Shown here: positions 32,751-43,934 of the stretch, piece by piece
How positions within the stretch are numbered: position 1 is the first letter of the stretch
Layout: every line of letters starts with the position of its first letter
Source: Ceratothoa steindachneri
Taxonomy: Eukaryota; Arthropoda; Malacostraca; Isopoda; Cymothoidae
DNA length: 64,000 nt
Direction: 5' to 3'
Assembly: GCA_963969495.1 (NCBI GenBank)
Contig: OZ018318.1
Location: 170,028,658 to 170,092,657, forward strand
The notes under the pieces: model-generated
Database searches by the model: none
Told to the model about the DNA's origin: nothing
The model's input: only the letters and a program-made list of their open reading frames with translations
Program-made: the position numbers and the translations under genes

Positions 32751-33721
32751 AGGTTGGGACAAAATTAATGTCCGGTTTTAGGGTAGAAATTAAAAATGAA
32801 AAAGAATTTTGACTTTGGAAATATTTAACTATAAACATAACCTCCATTGCTTTCTAGAACTCATTCAATCTGTCAACAAGCTTATAAATGCCATGCAAAA
32901 TATGAATACCATTCGTTTTCACCCTCTTCTCTTGATGTCAACCTAAGACCATCAAAATGGCTATGGTTCTGTAATCGACTAAACATGTGATAATAAGAAG
33001 GAGCAAGGTCAGGATAACGTTATGATAAAGGCTCCAATTCTCATCACTAGTTACAAGCCTACCCAAAAATGGTGCCTGAAGCTGTCGTGAAAGCAATTGC
33101 TCACAAAAAGCAACACTCTGTTCCAGATTCGCCGCAGACAGTTCGTGCGAGACCCATTTTCCAATCATGGAACATTCTCAATCCTTTTCATTTAGCGTAG
33201 GGCAGTTGTATAAGTCATATTAAATTGTTTTATGAGTTCCCTAGAAGTTGTAGCAGTATTTGCTGTGACAACAGCTTCTAACTCGGTATGGTCAGCAATG
33301 TCCTTTGAGGTACTACTATTTCTTGTAACTCTGCGGAATAAAATTTATTTGGACGACCTTCTTTTTAGCTCTGTCCTTTAGCTTGAAATCCCCGCTTCGA
33401 AAACGGGAAAACCACCTCCTACAACTTCTTTCATTTGTTGCATCATCCCTATAACTGCACTGAATGGATTTGGCCGCTGTACATACTTGCATTGACACCA
33501 TTATGAAACTCAGAGTAAAACATGTCTAATTTGATCTTTAGATGGTAAGACATAAGGATAAACACCAAAGAAGATTATGAACAATACTTTTATAATCTGA
33601 AATAAAAAAAGGTATAAATTACTCATTGTAGTATTCCTAAACGATAACAAGAGGCACTACTTTAATAGGTACTTTCTAAAACTTTATCCTAGTAAATCAG
33701 ACATTGCTTTCATTCCAACCT
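32751..33721 (-). mobile_element. Decayed classic mariner element
   Basis: A 971-bp element. The left end AGGTTGGGACAAAATTAATG and the reverse complement of the right end, AGGTTGGAATGAAAGCAATG, are diverged inverted repeats. On the minus strand the transposase relic shows SYRDDATNERSCRRWFSRFR and SGDFKLKDR (33501 to 33380), then WVSHELSAANLE, FLGRLVTSDENWSLYHN (first catalytic block, GDEKW in relatives) and a C-terminal GIYKLVDRLNEF. Most of the catalytic core is deleted. The TA duplication is visible on the left (32749-32750) but decayed on the right. Confidence 0.75.
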
Positions 33722-33736
33722 GATAGTGTTAAAGTT

Positions 33737-33757
33737 CTCTCTATATCTCTCTCTCTT

Positions 33758-33831
<74 letters not shown>

Positions 33832-33858
33832 TCACTCTCTCTCTCTCTCTCTCTCTCT
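33737..33858. repeat. (CT)n microsatellite
   Basis: About 120 bases of CT dinucleotide with a short CACACACTCA interruption. From 33860 to 35096 I see no supported gene; the frame at 34518-34805 has no recognisable domain. Confidence 0.95.
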
Positions 33859-35096
33859 ACTGACCTTGAACCTTTGATATATCCTCTTTTCATTGTTCAA
33901 ATGATAACATTACACTTTCATTTTTCTTGCTTAATGGAAAAATATTGAGGCAATGTTTTAACTAGTACTAAAGTCTCATGAGAATTCAAAGCCTCTTTGA
34001 GCGCTAAGAGTTCAAATGTAGTAATAAGCTGTATGGGAGTATGCTACACCCAAATATAGTGCAAAGGAAGAGACTGACAATAAAAGATTGAGAGTAAGAG
34101 CAGATGATAATTGTTGGCTAATGGCAGATAGAGTGAGGAAAGACTGGATAAGTGATGTTTATGGTGTTAATAAGGGTTTGAACAAGGTTGCGTCGGGGAA
34201 TGTTCTGAGGCCATGTGAGCATAAGATGAATGAGTGATTGAGATATAAAGGGCTGACCGGGGAGTAAGGGGATAATATTGTGTACGATAGGGGTTCATGG
34301 AGGGTGTTTATGAAGTGGGGTGCTTGGGTCCTTCTACCAAGAGTTGAGCCCTGACTGGAGGGGCTGCTACAGCACATACCACCCCAGTGATATGAGGGGC
34401 AATTTGGCGTGGAAAAGTAATGCTTGGCTTTGCTCTTATTAGGGTATTAATGGGTGATAGGAAATGTGCAGGGTATTTTTGCGTCGTTGATGCGAGCTGA
34501 CTCTACCATGTGGCAAAGTGGGTATGGATAAATGCAGAGCTGTTATTCATTTCAATTTTGTGTATTTTGACTTTAATGAGAATCAAAATCATTGGATTTT
34601 TTTTTCGTTTGCCTTTCATCACTGCGTTGTTCTTCAGGTTTTGTTCGTTTCGTCTTGCATCGATTATACGGATTTGAGAGAAGTGGAGGAGAAGGAAAAA
34701 TTGAAGAGGGGGATATTTAGAGGGATGCTTTTAACACCAGAGCGTTGCAAAGGTCGAAATGAGGGAGGACACCCAACCGCGCACTTATTTTCTTCCTCTT
34801 TCTAAGATCAGGGTAAAATGCTTATGGACCGAAAATTTAAATAGAACCCTACCCCTGCTTTGGGGTTTGGGGCCTTTAGGGGTGGCGGCGTGACCTACCA
34901 TGTTAAACAAGGACTAATCGGTCCATGAAACTATGATATATCAGCCTGGAGGCCTCACCGAGGCAGCCAATTTTCTTTTACTCTGGCGGAGCCTCATTTT
35001 CTTCCGTAAATTCCGTCATTTTTTACCTGCCTTCTCGAAACTGGGGTCCATTATCAAAATATAAATCCCCTCAAAATGTTAAAAATTAAGTCCTAC

Positions 35097-35684
35097 CGTA
35101 ACCTCTGAGAATTCAGGAGTGAGGTCCTTGGTGGTGGTCTCATTTTCGATGTTCGTGGGTCCTGAAGTCATTCCTACCCCGGTGGGCATCTCTGAGCTAC
35201 CCAGAGACGGGCTGTCAAGATTGGTTGTCGTCTGATTTATTAAGGATAGGTTTGCGAAGGAAGGCATCTGGGTACTAGTTGTCGGCTCTTTTTCTTCCGC
35301 CTCATTGTTAGAGATGTTCTGTAGAGCGGTGCTCTGGTTTCCCATCGATTCCGTTTCGGAAGGAAAGAGCGTCTCGTTGGAAGACGTTGAAGAAACATTG
35401 TTTTGATCGTTTGGTTTATCAGTTATGGGTCCCCAAAAGTCAAGGAGGCCCTTCGGTGGTGTTTCGTAAATGCGGAAACTGATAACACCCAACACAGTGA
35501 GAATGCAGAGGAAGAAGACAATCGTTAGAAATACTTTAGTGCAACTTTTCTTCTTGGCGTTGTTTCCTGAGGGGTTACTTGGGAGCAGTGGACCTGTAGA
35601 TGTGATCCTTGAAACCTTCGGTTTGTTTTGCCAGTCATCTTGAGGCAGTCCTTTATAAAGGACTCCTTTATCCGCATTCACCAT
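35097..35684 (-). CDS. Host exon A: N-terminus of a type II-like membrane glycoprotein
   Basis: A 588-bp exon (196 codons, ends phase 0) on the minus strand. Start chosen at the ATG at 35684, with a good context (A at -3, G at +4). The donor is GTAGGA right after GAGGTTACG. Residues 1-49 are polar with a KKK cluster. One membrane helix follows at about 50-70 (KVFLTIVFFLCILTVLGVI) and then about 125 residues rich in Ser, Thr, Asn, Pro and Glu, with seven N-glycosylation sequons and no cysteine. This is the layout of a type II surface protein with a mucin-like stalk. No family is recognised. An AG just before the ATG (GATTTCAAG) means this could also be an internal exon. It probably splices to exon B, 26 kb away. 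Confidence 0.65.
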
Positions 35685-36083
35685 CCTTGAAATCACAACT
35701 AACGATTCAACGGGACTTGTCTAACTTCTTTGTTGTTAAAAAGGAACTCTTACTAAAATTTCATTAGAAGTTCTTGAACTTTTTGTATGGAGTATTCCAA
35801 TTTTTTTTTGAGGTAGCCGTGTATTAGAATGAGAGAGGAAGCATTTTTCTTTAGGTTACGGAACTAAGGTAATATTATTTTAAAGCTACTTTTGAAATGT
35901 GATGAGTGAATGAGTAACAAAAAATAACTTTTCTGGGATGATGCAGTTAACAATTCGAAAGAAGGCTTATCCTAGAATGTGCACACCACACAAGATTTCG
36001 CGTGACTGAAGACGTGTTCCACGACTAAGTCGGTAACACATGTGAAAACACCTGTATAGAAATGCATAATTTAACATTTGTGT

Positions 36084-36086
<3 letters not shown>

Positions 36087-36177
<91 letters not shown>

Positions 36178-36216
36178 AAAATGAAGTCTGTCTGTCTGTC
36201 TGTCTGTGTGTCTGTC
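36087..36216. repeat. (TA)n then (TCTG)n microsatellites
   Basis: (TA)n covers 36087-36172 and (TCTG)n about 36187-36216. A C-rich tract follows at 36309-36370. A further (AT)n lies at about 36533-36568. From 35700 to 36080 no gene is seen. Confidence 0.95.
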
Positions 36217-36529
36217 CCTAAAAATTCCATATCTATATAATAAAAAATGAAGTCTGTCTGCCTGTATGTGTGGGTCTATAAATTTATAGGAATCAAAAAA
36301 TCCCATTCTCCCCCCCCCCCTCCTCACTATTTCCCGTCTCCCCCCTCCCCCCCCTCCCCCCTCTCCCCCGTCCACCCTCTCCAACATCTTATACATTTCT
36401 TATACAAAAGTTAACATTGATATCTTATATATGTTCAATACAATCTAACTGAATAATTTTCAATATTCATAGTATAATTTTAGCAGGGGTTTTTTTTTCC
36501 ATCCAGTCAACGACGGATATTTTTGTTAG

Positions 36530-36571
<42 letters not shown>

Positions 36572-37229
36572 GGTGGTTCTTATTTGCATGTTAATTTTTT
36601 TTAAGGAAATATTAACCTCTCACCCTCTCATTTATTTCTCTATTGGTAGTAATTAATATATGCAAAATATCAGCCTGATATATGTATTATCATTTAGGGT
36701 GTGCTCAATGCAGAAGTGTTTTTTTTTATGCCTTCGCGGGTGAAAAAAGCTCTCCGCGAGTTTTGGCCATGCTGTTTTCTGTGTGAAATAGGCTACATTC
36801 GGCTTATTTCTTGATAAAATTAGAGTTGCTCTTTCATTGAGAGTGAGAAAGGGGCGTCCCGCATCATCAGAGAAGCACAGGTGCTCTTAAATACATTGGA
36901 AATTTCAGCCGTGCCGTATGTCCGCGGGTTTTGGCCGGCTTTTCAAATATTTGGCAACCCTGAGCTCCAGAGACGCGAGTTGAAAGTTATATGGTAAGGC
37001 TTTAACGCACTTTTACACAGTATACTACTCATACAGTTTTAAAGAATATCTTATTTATGACATTACTGAAGATGACCAATTTGGCACATTAGTGCGACAT
37101 TTTATAGCACTTAGACATAATAAAAAATCCACTGATCCTACATTCTTCAACATAGAGCTCTAATGCTTACACACATTTAGTTAGCCTATTGGGCAATTAC
37201 TGTAGTGGATGGGAAGCATCTGCTGTGAA

Positions 37230-37230
<1 letters not shown>

Positions 37231-37293
<63 letters not shown>
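37231..37293. repeat. (TA)n microsatellite inside the 3.2-kb transposon
   Basis: Sixty-three bases of TA dinucleotide in the 5' noncoding part of the element. Confidence 0.95.
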
Positions 37294-37295
<2 letters not shown>

Positions 37296-37594
37296 TCAGG
37301 TGGGCCGTGTTTATTCAACTGTTGCTTTTGGTATAAAAAATTAATATTTTTATGGATTTATGATTTTGAAAACACTTGACATGGCTCACATTTGCTCACA
37401 ATGTCCTCCTAGATATAACCAGAAACATTTTTAACTCTTTCCAAAGCTGTATCACACAAGCAAGTTGGACAAATATGGTGTTTTAATAGACTTTTTATTT
37501 ACGAGAGATTAAATGTCAAATTTTGCCAGGCGAGAGTGAATCAAAATAGGTGGTCACTATCAAATTAAATCATTAACACTTGTCTTTTTCGGAT

Positions 37595-39717
37595 ATAAAA
37601 TGACTACTTTGCGGAAACAGGACAACGTATATTTGCTGGGGAACAAGAAGGAGTCTCTGTCGGGCTGCAAGCTTCCATCCAGAGGCGACGTACTCCGAGT
37701 ATATCTGCATCGCATGGGCTAAAAAGGAATGGTGAAGCATGGAGCAGCAGTTTAGACTATGATGGAGGTCGAAAGCTTTGAGGGAAAGGCCCGCATTCCC
37801 ATTCGGCCTTTTCAGCATGCTGTGAAGAAGCTCCAAGTCATTGTGTCAAAATGGGAAGCCTTGGAGAAGAAGAAGAAGGGGCGAAGGAGTGAAACACGGA
37901 GAAGAACGAAGATAAATTTTGGACACTTTGAATGATTTTTTTCGATTTAGCCCACCAAGATGCACCAAAGATGATAAAGATCACAGAGGATAAAGCATTT
38001 CTGAAGGCAAAGCGGGAGAAGGGGGAGGCGAGGAAGCATGGTAGGAGTTGACATTAAGCTTTCAAAAAGGAAAAGGAGAAATAAAAAAAAGAAGAGAGGA
38101 AGCTATGGAAGATTGCAAAGCAGCAGGACGAAGCTTGTCAGTATGAGAAAAGTGTCACCCTGGAGGACTCTTCCTGTAGCTCCTCAGCCGGAGAAAGTGA
38201 GACAGAAGGAGCCACTGCAGAAGCAGGACCAAGCCTTGTGGAGAAGCGTAAAATAGGATAGAAGAGCATTCTGAATTCAGACGGCCTTTCAGCCCAGGAT
38301 CGAACCAAGACCCGTGATCGTCACGCGGTACACACTCTCTGCTGTGTTCCATGCTTCTGGTCAACTCCTTAACGAGTTCAAAGTCAGCCAATCTTCCATC
38401 CTCCGTACCGTCAGCAACACCATAAGGATCGTTCTGCAGACCTCAAGCGGAGGTTTTCTTGCGAACAGCCCTTAACACTTCACTAGGACGGAAAACTGAT
38501 GGCTGAGCTGACAGGAGACGAGAAAGTAAACAGGCTCCAGGTCATTGTGTCTGCTAGCTGGAACTGGTCAAGCAGTGGCGGAAGAAATATCTGAAGCGGT
38601 GGCAGATTGGAGTTTGGAGAACTGCATTCGTTCCATTTGCTTCGACCCAACTTCGAGCAACACGGCCAGAAAGAATGGCGCCTGCATTTTGTTTCATCAG
38701 ATGATGGGGAAGAACGTGCTGCAATTGGCATGTTGCCATCATATTCACGAGATACGCATGGAAGAGGTTTTTCTCGTCACCATGAGCCCATCATCCGGTC
38801 CAGACATTGGTATCTTCAAGAGATTCAAGAGTCACTGGCACCAAATGTCATTGGCTAAATATAAGCCAGGAATCAATGACGCTGATGTTGCGAGTGCTTT
38901 GACGGATATGACAGGCAACATCATTTAGTTCTGCTCACAACAACTGGAGGAAGTTCATCCTAGGCAGGATTACCGGGAGTTGTTGGAACTGACCATTATT
39001 TTCCCTGAGGGGATCCAACTAGAGGAGTTCATTTTGCCAAACCAGGGGCAATGCATCGCGCACGCTTCAGCCTATCCGCCCGCGAACTGGAAGACATGAA
39101 AGAACTCTGTGCCTTTGGAGTGAAGCACTATGTGAAGTCCTGGTTCTGCTGCCGTCTCTCAACAGTTGCGCCAAAAAGTGAGCTGGAACTCTTGAAGTCG
39201 TTGGCTGCTGCTGATGACAGAGCAGCAAAAGGTGCCCTCAAGAAGCTGTCCAACTACCTCTGGTACATGAGTGAAGAGCTGGTGGCACTGGCCTTCTTTG
39301 ATACAGCTGTCACTGTGGCTAGAAATAATGCAATAGTCGCTGCCATGGACAACAGAGGAGACTAGGAGCCACTGAAGAGGGTGAATGTGGATCTTCTAAC
39401 CATTGAAATGAAGAATTTGAGCGATTTTGTCACAAAGAACACTGGGAAGTTTTTCGATATTCTAGATCTCAGTCAGTAGTTCTTAACTGAAGATCCTAGT
39501 ACCTGGGCCCACAACAGAACATACATACCTGACTGTGACTAAGGACGCGGCAGAGCGCTTATCCAGGAGTATAATGGAGTCCTGTCAAAGACTGAAGAAC
39601 AGACACAGTTCATTATTCAAGTCGTCAGAGAGCACCGATGGCTGTTTCCGGACAGCCGCAAGAGTACTGTTATCTGAAACATCAGACCTTATTTTGTTGT
39701 TACAATTTCACATTTGA
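37595..39717 (+). pseudogene. Decayed transposase-like gene (CCHH-motif family)
   Basis: A relic spread over several frames. It starts near 37595 with KQDNVYLLGNKKESLSGCKL, then EGKARIPIRPFQHAVKKLQV, FFDLAHQDAPKMIKITEDKA, a charged linker, and DGKLMAELTGDEKVNRLQVI-like text. The best kept part (38545-38928) reads SICFDPTSSNTARKNGACIL, LQLACCHHIHEIRMEEVFLV and SSGPDIGIFKRFKSHW, then a stop. After it come LSARELEDMKELCAFGVKHY and ALKKLSNYLWYMSEELVALA, ending near 39717. The order matches a large arthropod family known to me as hypothetical proteins. The D-T-S-N...CxHH...D pattern suggests an RNase H-fold transposase, but that is inference. At least five frameshifts or stops make it inactive. 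Confidence 0.65.
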
Positions 39718-40265
39718 ACGGCAGCGTCCTGGTTTTGTTTTAATCAGTATTATAATTTTTTAGAGTGCTCTATGTTCTGCTATTAACCAGTGTCCACTGT
39801 CCAGTACTTTAACTGGTGAAATGTAATGTTGATAATGTTGTGAGTTTAAGTTATCAATAATCAGCACTGTATTTTATCGCATTATGGCAGTTAGGAACAC
39901 AATTCAGTTTCATTGAGCACACCCTAAGCGTAATCCAATCGCAATCAAATTTGGCCTACTTCGTTTTTTCATGAAATGGAATAGATTAAAGGGGTGAGGG
40001 GTAAAGATTTCGAAAGTAAAAAAATAAGAACCACATTAATATTGTTTTTATCGGAAAATGTAATTTCTTAATTACGGCAAAATCAACTCGGCTACGGGGA
40101 ACTACATTAAGCGCATACTTGACCGAAAATTGCATCAAATATTGCTCTAATATTTGTTCCTCTAATTTTGTTCCTCAATATACAGAGTGTATCCCCATTA
40201 TTTTTATTGGGGGATGCTCAATGAAGTCGCTTCGCTTTTCACTATAGGCTAATGAAAGAAGAAAT

Positions 40266-41280
40266 TTAGAGGGGCTTTAGCTTCCCCCCTTCCCCGGATC
40301 TGTGCCTGTTTTCTACTACTTGATTTGTAAACCAATTTCTACCAATCTCTTTCCTAAACCTAAACTTTTTCAATTTCAACCTATTGCTGCTTGTCTTATC
40401 CTCCTGTTCACTAAAATTAAGAACCTTTTCTATGTCTCCCCTATTAAAACCTTTTACCCGCTTGAAAACCTTAATCAAGTTCCCTCGAACTCTTCTCCTT
40501 TCTAACGGATTCAGATTAAGTCTCCTAAGCCTTTCTCCATAAAGTAAACTCAAAACCAGATAATCATCTTAGTCATTCTTCTTTGCACAGCCTCAAGCAA
40601 ACCAATATCCTATAATATGGTAACCGAAATTGCACTGTATTGTAAAGATGAGGCCTACCTAATGCTAGGTACAGTTTCAGAATTCCATCAGTACTCATAT
40701 TGCCTCCACTCATCCCAATAATCCCCATTACCCTATTATCTTTATTACTTACACTTAAGCACTTTGTTCTAAGCCGGAAGTCAAAGTTACAAGGACACAA
40801 GTCTCCTTTGCATTCTGACCTTCATAAAAGTCTCCCATTCAATTTATAATTACGCAGTGGATTATACTTAACTATACTAAGTACACTTCAATTGCTTATG
40901 GTCAATTCTATTTGCCATTTTTTCACCTATTTGAATAGTGTGTGGTCACTTCGTCTTGTAATACCCCAGCATCGGAGTCAGACGTAATAATCCTACCCAA
41001 CTTAGTATCATCAGCAAACTTGCTCAGATCACTGCTTATACCCAAGTAAAGATCATTAATATAAATCAATTCACTGGTTACATTCCTCCACTCAGATTTA
41101 ATCCCGTCTATACTAATCCTTTGCTGCCTCTCACTAAACCAGGACTGAATCCACATAAAAATACTTCCATCGATCCCGAAAGTCGTAAGTGTAGCAACCT
41201 GTCGAAAGACTTAACAAAAATCCAAATAAACAATATCGTAATTCTCAACTCTATTGGTACTAGTGGACACCTTTCTATAA
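40266..41280 (-). pseudogene. CR1-like LINE reverse transcriptase, 3' half
   Basis: Minus strand, from right to left: ENYDIVYLDFC (DVVYLDFSKAFD block), FGIDGSIFMWIQSWFSERQQ, a deletion in the GVPQ block, SSDLSKFADDTKLGR (catalytic box kept), then after frameshifts KDNRVMGIIG and RPHLYNTVQFRLPYY, and a C-terminal ERLRRLNLNPLERRRVRGNL with RFRKEIGRNWFTNQVVENRH ending at 40266. This is a third, distinct CR1-like copy and inactive. From 39930 to 40265 nothing else is seen. Confidence 0.8.
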
Positions 41281-41284
41281 ACAC

Positions 41285-41590
41285 GATTTGCCAATATTAA
41301 AGCCCTTATCACTCGCTTATCCAGATAATCCCACAAGAATTCGAAAGGACTGCAATCAGGAAACCTAGGGTGGGTAAGCAATGATTGCAAGTTGTCATTC
41401 TTGTTCTTCACAGTTGGATGCAAAATTGATTGCTAGCCATGTTGGTCTAATGTATTTGATATTTTATAAAAAAAAATCTCCCTTTAAATTGCCAGCAAAA
41501 GAGCCCCAAACTCTCGCACTACCTTTGTTATTCTTCACCGTAGGAACAATATACTGATGAACCAATCATTCGCTTATGAAGGGAAGGGTT
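41285..41590 (-). pseudogene. Tc1-like transposase fragment joined to the LINE copy
   Basis: The minus strand reads VPTVKNNKGSARVWGSFAGN near 41540 (PTVKHGGGSVMVWGCFAG in the family) and, after an internal deletion, PDCSPFEFLWDYLDKRV near 41340 (SPDLNPIELLWDELDRKV block with third catalytic position altered). It meets the 5' end of the LINE fragment at about 41280. Confidence 0.6.
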
Positions 41591-41615
41591 CCAGTCGAAT
41601 TACTTGGGGCGCCTA

Positions 41616-41827
41616 CTCCTGTGTCTGCCGTTCTTATGTTTGGTCCGGACTTCGTTTGTTTCCAAGTTCATAGCCGGACATTTTTTTGTGTATGTAACCA
41701 TTATATGTACAAATAAAGGGTTGCCGTGTGTACAAAACAAACAACGGCGTCTAAGAGGTAAGTCTCCGGGTGGCGCAGGTTCCCATTATTATTATATAAT
41801 TTCGTTAAGCGGGAATCATATTGATAA
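41616..41827 (+). repeat. Inverted repeat copy 1: LTR-like or Penelope-end-like sequence
   Basis: About 212 bp that recurs in reverse complement at 45977-46188 with few differences. In this orientation it contains an AATAAA signal (near 41712) and, at 41771-41784, TGGCGCAGGTTCCC, which resembles a tRNA primer-binding site next to an LTR. The gag-like frame follows at once. Alternatively it is the terminal sequence of a Penelope-like element, since copy 2 abuts one. Confidence 0.55.
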
Positions 41828-43260
41828 CCCGCCCTATTTCTCCCAAGAAGCAACTCACTTCATCTAAAGGACAAAACACGACACGCGCCACTGTTCAACA
41901 GTGCCTGCCCCCTACTCCTAATAGAGAACGGCCGGATTCGAACCCTAGTTCTAGTGGGGTTGGATCCCGTCGCGAAAGCGTAGGATCTGGGTTCACTTCT
42001 CATCTCCGCTGTCCGGGTCCAGAACCAGAACCGACGACCCCTGAGCTGCGTAGGCAGGCCTTGGACTTCATGGGCACTCGTGAAGTGGCGCCCAACCCCA
42101 GGCATAGTAGTGCGAGAAGTGACTCCGCCCCCGAATTCGTTACTCGATCCCTCACCCGGGTGCTAGACGAGACCGAGCCACGCCTCGCCTTCCAGCCTAC
42201 CTCGGACGTTCCCCATCAGATTGAATCACGCTAGTTCAGTCCGGACTGGGACCTAGTTGCTGCTTACCTTGAATCCCGCGTTAACCTCCCAACTAGTAGT
42301 CTCCGCACGCGCGATATCGGGGAGCTGCGTTCCTTGTTCATCCTTCATCACCTCCGGGCTTCCTTGTTGAAGCTAGAAGAGGTACACCTTAACTCTCGCC
42401 TCAGGCTTTACTATTTAGTTAGCCTAGTCAACTGAGCCTACGCCCTGGAAGACGCACGCCTCCAATCATCGCACGAGGCGGGAACTGGATCGATCCCGTT
42501 ATTTACAACCGGGCGACTCTAGCATATCAATATGCCTCCACCACGGCTCGAGCCACAACATCGGCACCTGCCAGAGGCCGTGGAGGAAGAAGGCGACATC
42601 ACCCAGCCTCTAAGGAAAGAAATAAGGAGTGACTGGGAGGATGAAGTGTGGTCAATACGGGAGGTCCTCTTTGCCCCGACTCCCATTCCCCGCCCACCCC
42701 TCCGTGTATTTCTATTCCTTTCCCAAAGGGCCACTTTTCTATCTACGTAGAGGTGGGGCGGCAGACCCCGTCGGGATGTCGGTTACGGGTGACTGGTTCG
42801 AGTCCTCGGAGCCGTAGGAGGTTTTGACGGTTGATGTCCCCCCCCCATGATTTTCCTGATAATATCCTTATTCCATGGGGGTGACCACTCTAGAGATGAG
42901 AAGTGGGGTGACCTTGGGGACTTCCAGCTTACGGAGGAGGAGAAGTTGATAGCCTACGACCCGGGTCTCGCCGCCGCCGTGGAAACCCTTAACATCGTCG
43001 CCCCACCTGAAGAGGAGGACGACACCGAGGCTCTCATCGCTGCGGACCCTGGTCTTCGGGCAACTGTCGAGGCCTACGGCGCTCCTCCCGTTCCTCCGGA
43101 GCTTGAACCTCCTCCCCCGGAGGGGGTGCCTGATCAGGATGCACCTCCGGGGCCTCAGGTCGAGTCCCCAGAGGACAACGAAGACGATGAAGGCAACGAG
43201 GTAAACGTCTTCGACCCTTTGGAGCGTGTAAGGGAAGAGGGCTGCCAAGGGCATATTTGA
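41821..43260 (+). pseudogene. Gag-like region of an LTR-type retroelement
   Basis: Broken open frames between the LTR-like sequence and the reverse transcriptase. 41821-42234 is Pro/Ser/Arg-rich and continues past a stop as WDLVAAYLESRVN and LRASLLKLEEVHLN. 42532-42750 and 42847-43260 are further frames; the last is very acidic (DPGLAAAVETLN, PPVPPELEPPPPEG). I recognise no capsid motif or zinc knuckle, so the gag call comes from position alone. G+C is higher than the surroundings. Confidence 0.4.
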
Positions 43261-43349
43261 AATTTTATCCCTGGGCCCGTGTGTACGGGGATTCCCCTGC
43301 CATCTAACGTTGTTAAGGTTGCCGCTGGACGCTAAGTCAAGGTCTTTCT

Positions 43350-43865
43350 AGGTTCCTACCGCCACTTCGCCACGACCGAGCCAGCCCTTCTCAACTTCAT
43401 CGAGGTTCTTCACGAGGCTGGCGTTTTGGAAGAATCCAACGAGTTTACGTGTGCACGTCTCTTTTTGGTCCCGAAGAACAAGTCGGAGGACAGGGTCGTG
43501 TACGACATGTCCCCCTTGGGGAAGTCAGCAAATTATAACCCTCCTTCCGTTTCTCTCCCTTCCCTAGGAAAGGTTCTCCGGAATGCCCCAGAAGACTCGT
43601 TCGCCATAAAAGTGGAACTATGTCACGGCTTTTATCACGTGCCCCCCCCCCCACCGTCAGCACGTTGCTGGTTCTGAGTCAAGTGTTCAAATAGAACCTT
43701 TCGCTTCGCACGCCTCCTCATGGGCTTCAGCGGCACGCCTTACGTCATGCAGCAGTGTATGGCCCACATCTTCCAAGCCATTGCCAAACTGTATGGATGC
43801 GTCTCTTTCACATATTTGGACGATACCCTTTTTATAGCCCCCCCTTCCCCGGGTCTCTCCTGCGC
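43350..43865 (+). pseudogene. Reverse transcriptase fragment of an LTR- or DIRS-type element
   Basis: The frame from about 43350 reads FLGSYRHFATTEPALLNFIE, CARLFLVPKNKSEDRVVYDM and FAIKVELCHGFYHVPP. After a stop and shift near 43677 come LLMGFSGTPYVMQQCMAHIF and SFTYLDDTLFIAPP, the catalytic YLDD box intact. The layout is that of an LTR or DIRS polymerase rather than a LINE. No RNase H, integrase or tyrosine recombinase follows; the copy ends at a hairpin at 43871. Confidence 0.6.
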
Positions 43866-43870
43866 ATGGT

Positions 43871-43933
43871 GATCCCAAGCTAACTTTTGAGCTGCACTTG
43901 CACACTGTTGAACTCAAAAGTCAGCTTGGGATC
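43871..43933. repeat. Hairpin with 21-bp arms
   Basis: Arms 43871-43891 and 43913-43933 pair at 20 of 21 positions (starting GATCCCAAGCT), with a 21-base loop. It lies exactly at the junction between the plus-strand YLDD polymerase fragment and the minus-strand LINE fragment. Confidence 0.85.
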
Positions 43934-43934
43934 A

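Larger units (their letters stand above)
36694..39927 (+). mobile_element. DNA transposon with 17-bp inverted repeats, family not named
   Basis: TTAGGGTGTGCTCAATG (36694-36710) is repeated exactly in reverse complement at 39911-39927. If the element proper starts at GGGTGTG, it is flanked by TA on both sides. The interior carries the decayed gene at 37595-39717 and an (AT)n tract at 37231-37293. The size is about 3.2 kb. The repeat pair bracketing a transposase-like gene is direct evidence of a DNA transposon; superfamily placement is open. Confidence 0.7.
36573..40034. repeat. Outer imperfect inverted repeats around the 3.2-kb transposon
   Basis: GTGGTTCTTATTT at 36573-36585 is matched in reverse complement at 40022-40034. 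Between these and the inner repeats, both sides carry a CTCACCC-like word at similar distance. The two flanks (about 138 and 124 bp) thus look like one long, diverged terminal inverted repeat, of which the 17-bp inner match is the best kept part. Confidence 0.5.

Noticed and set aside
34518..34805. 95-codon plus-strand frame with a hydrophobic stretch
   Set aside because: No recognised domain, no splice signals, and composition like the AT-rich surroundings.
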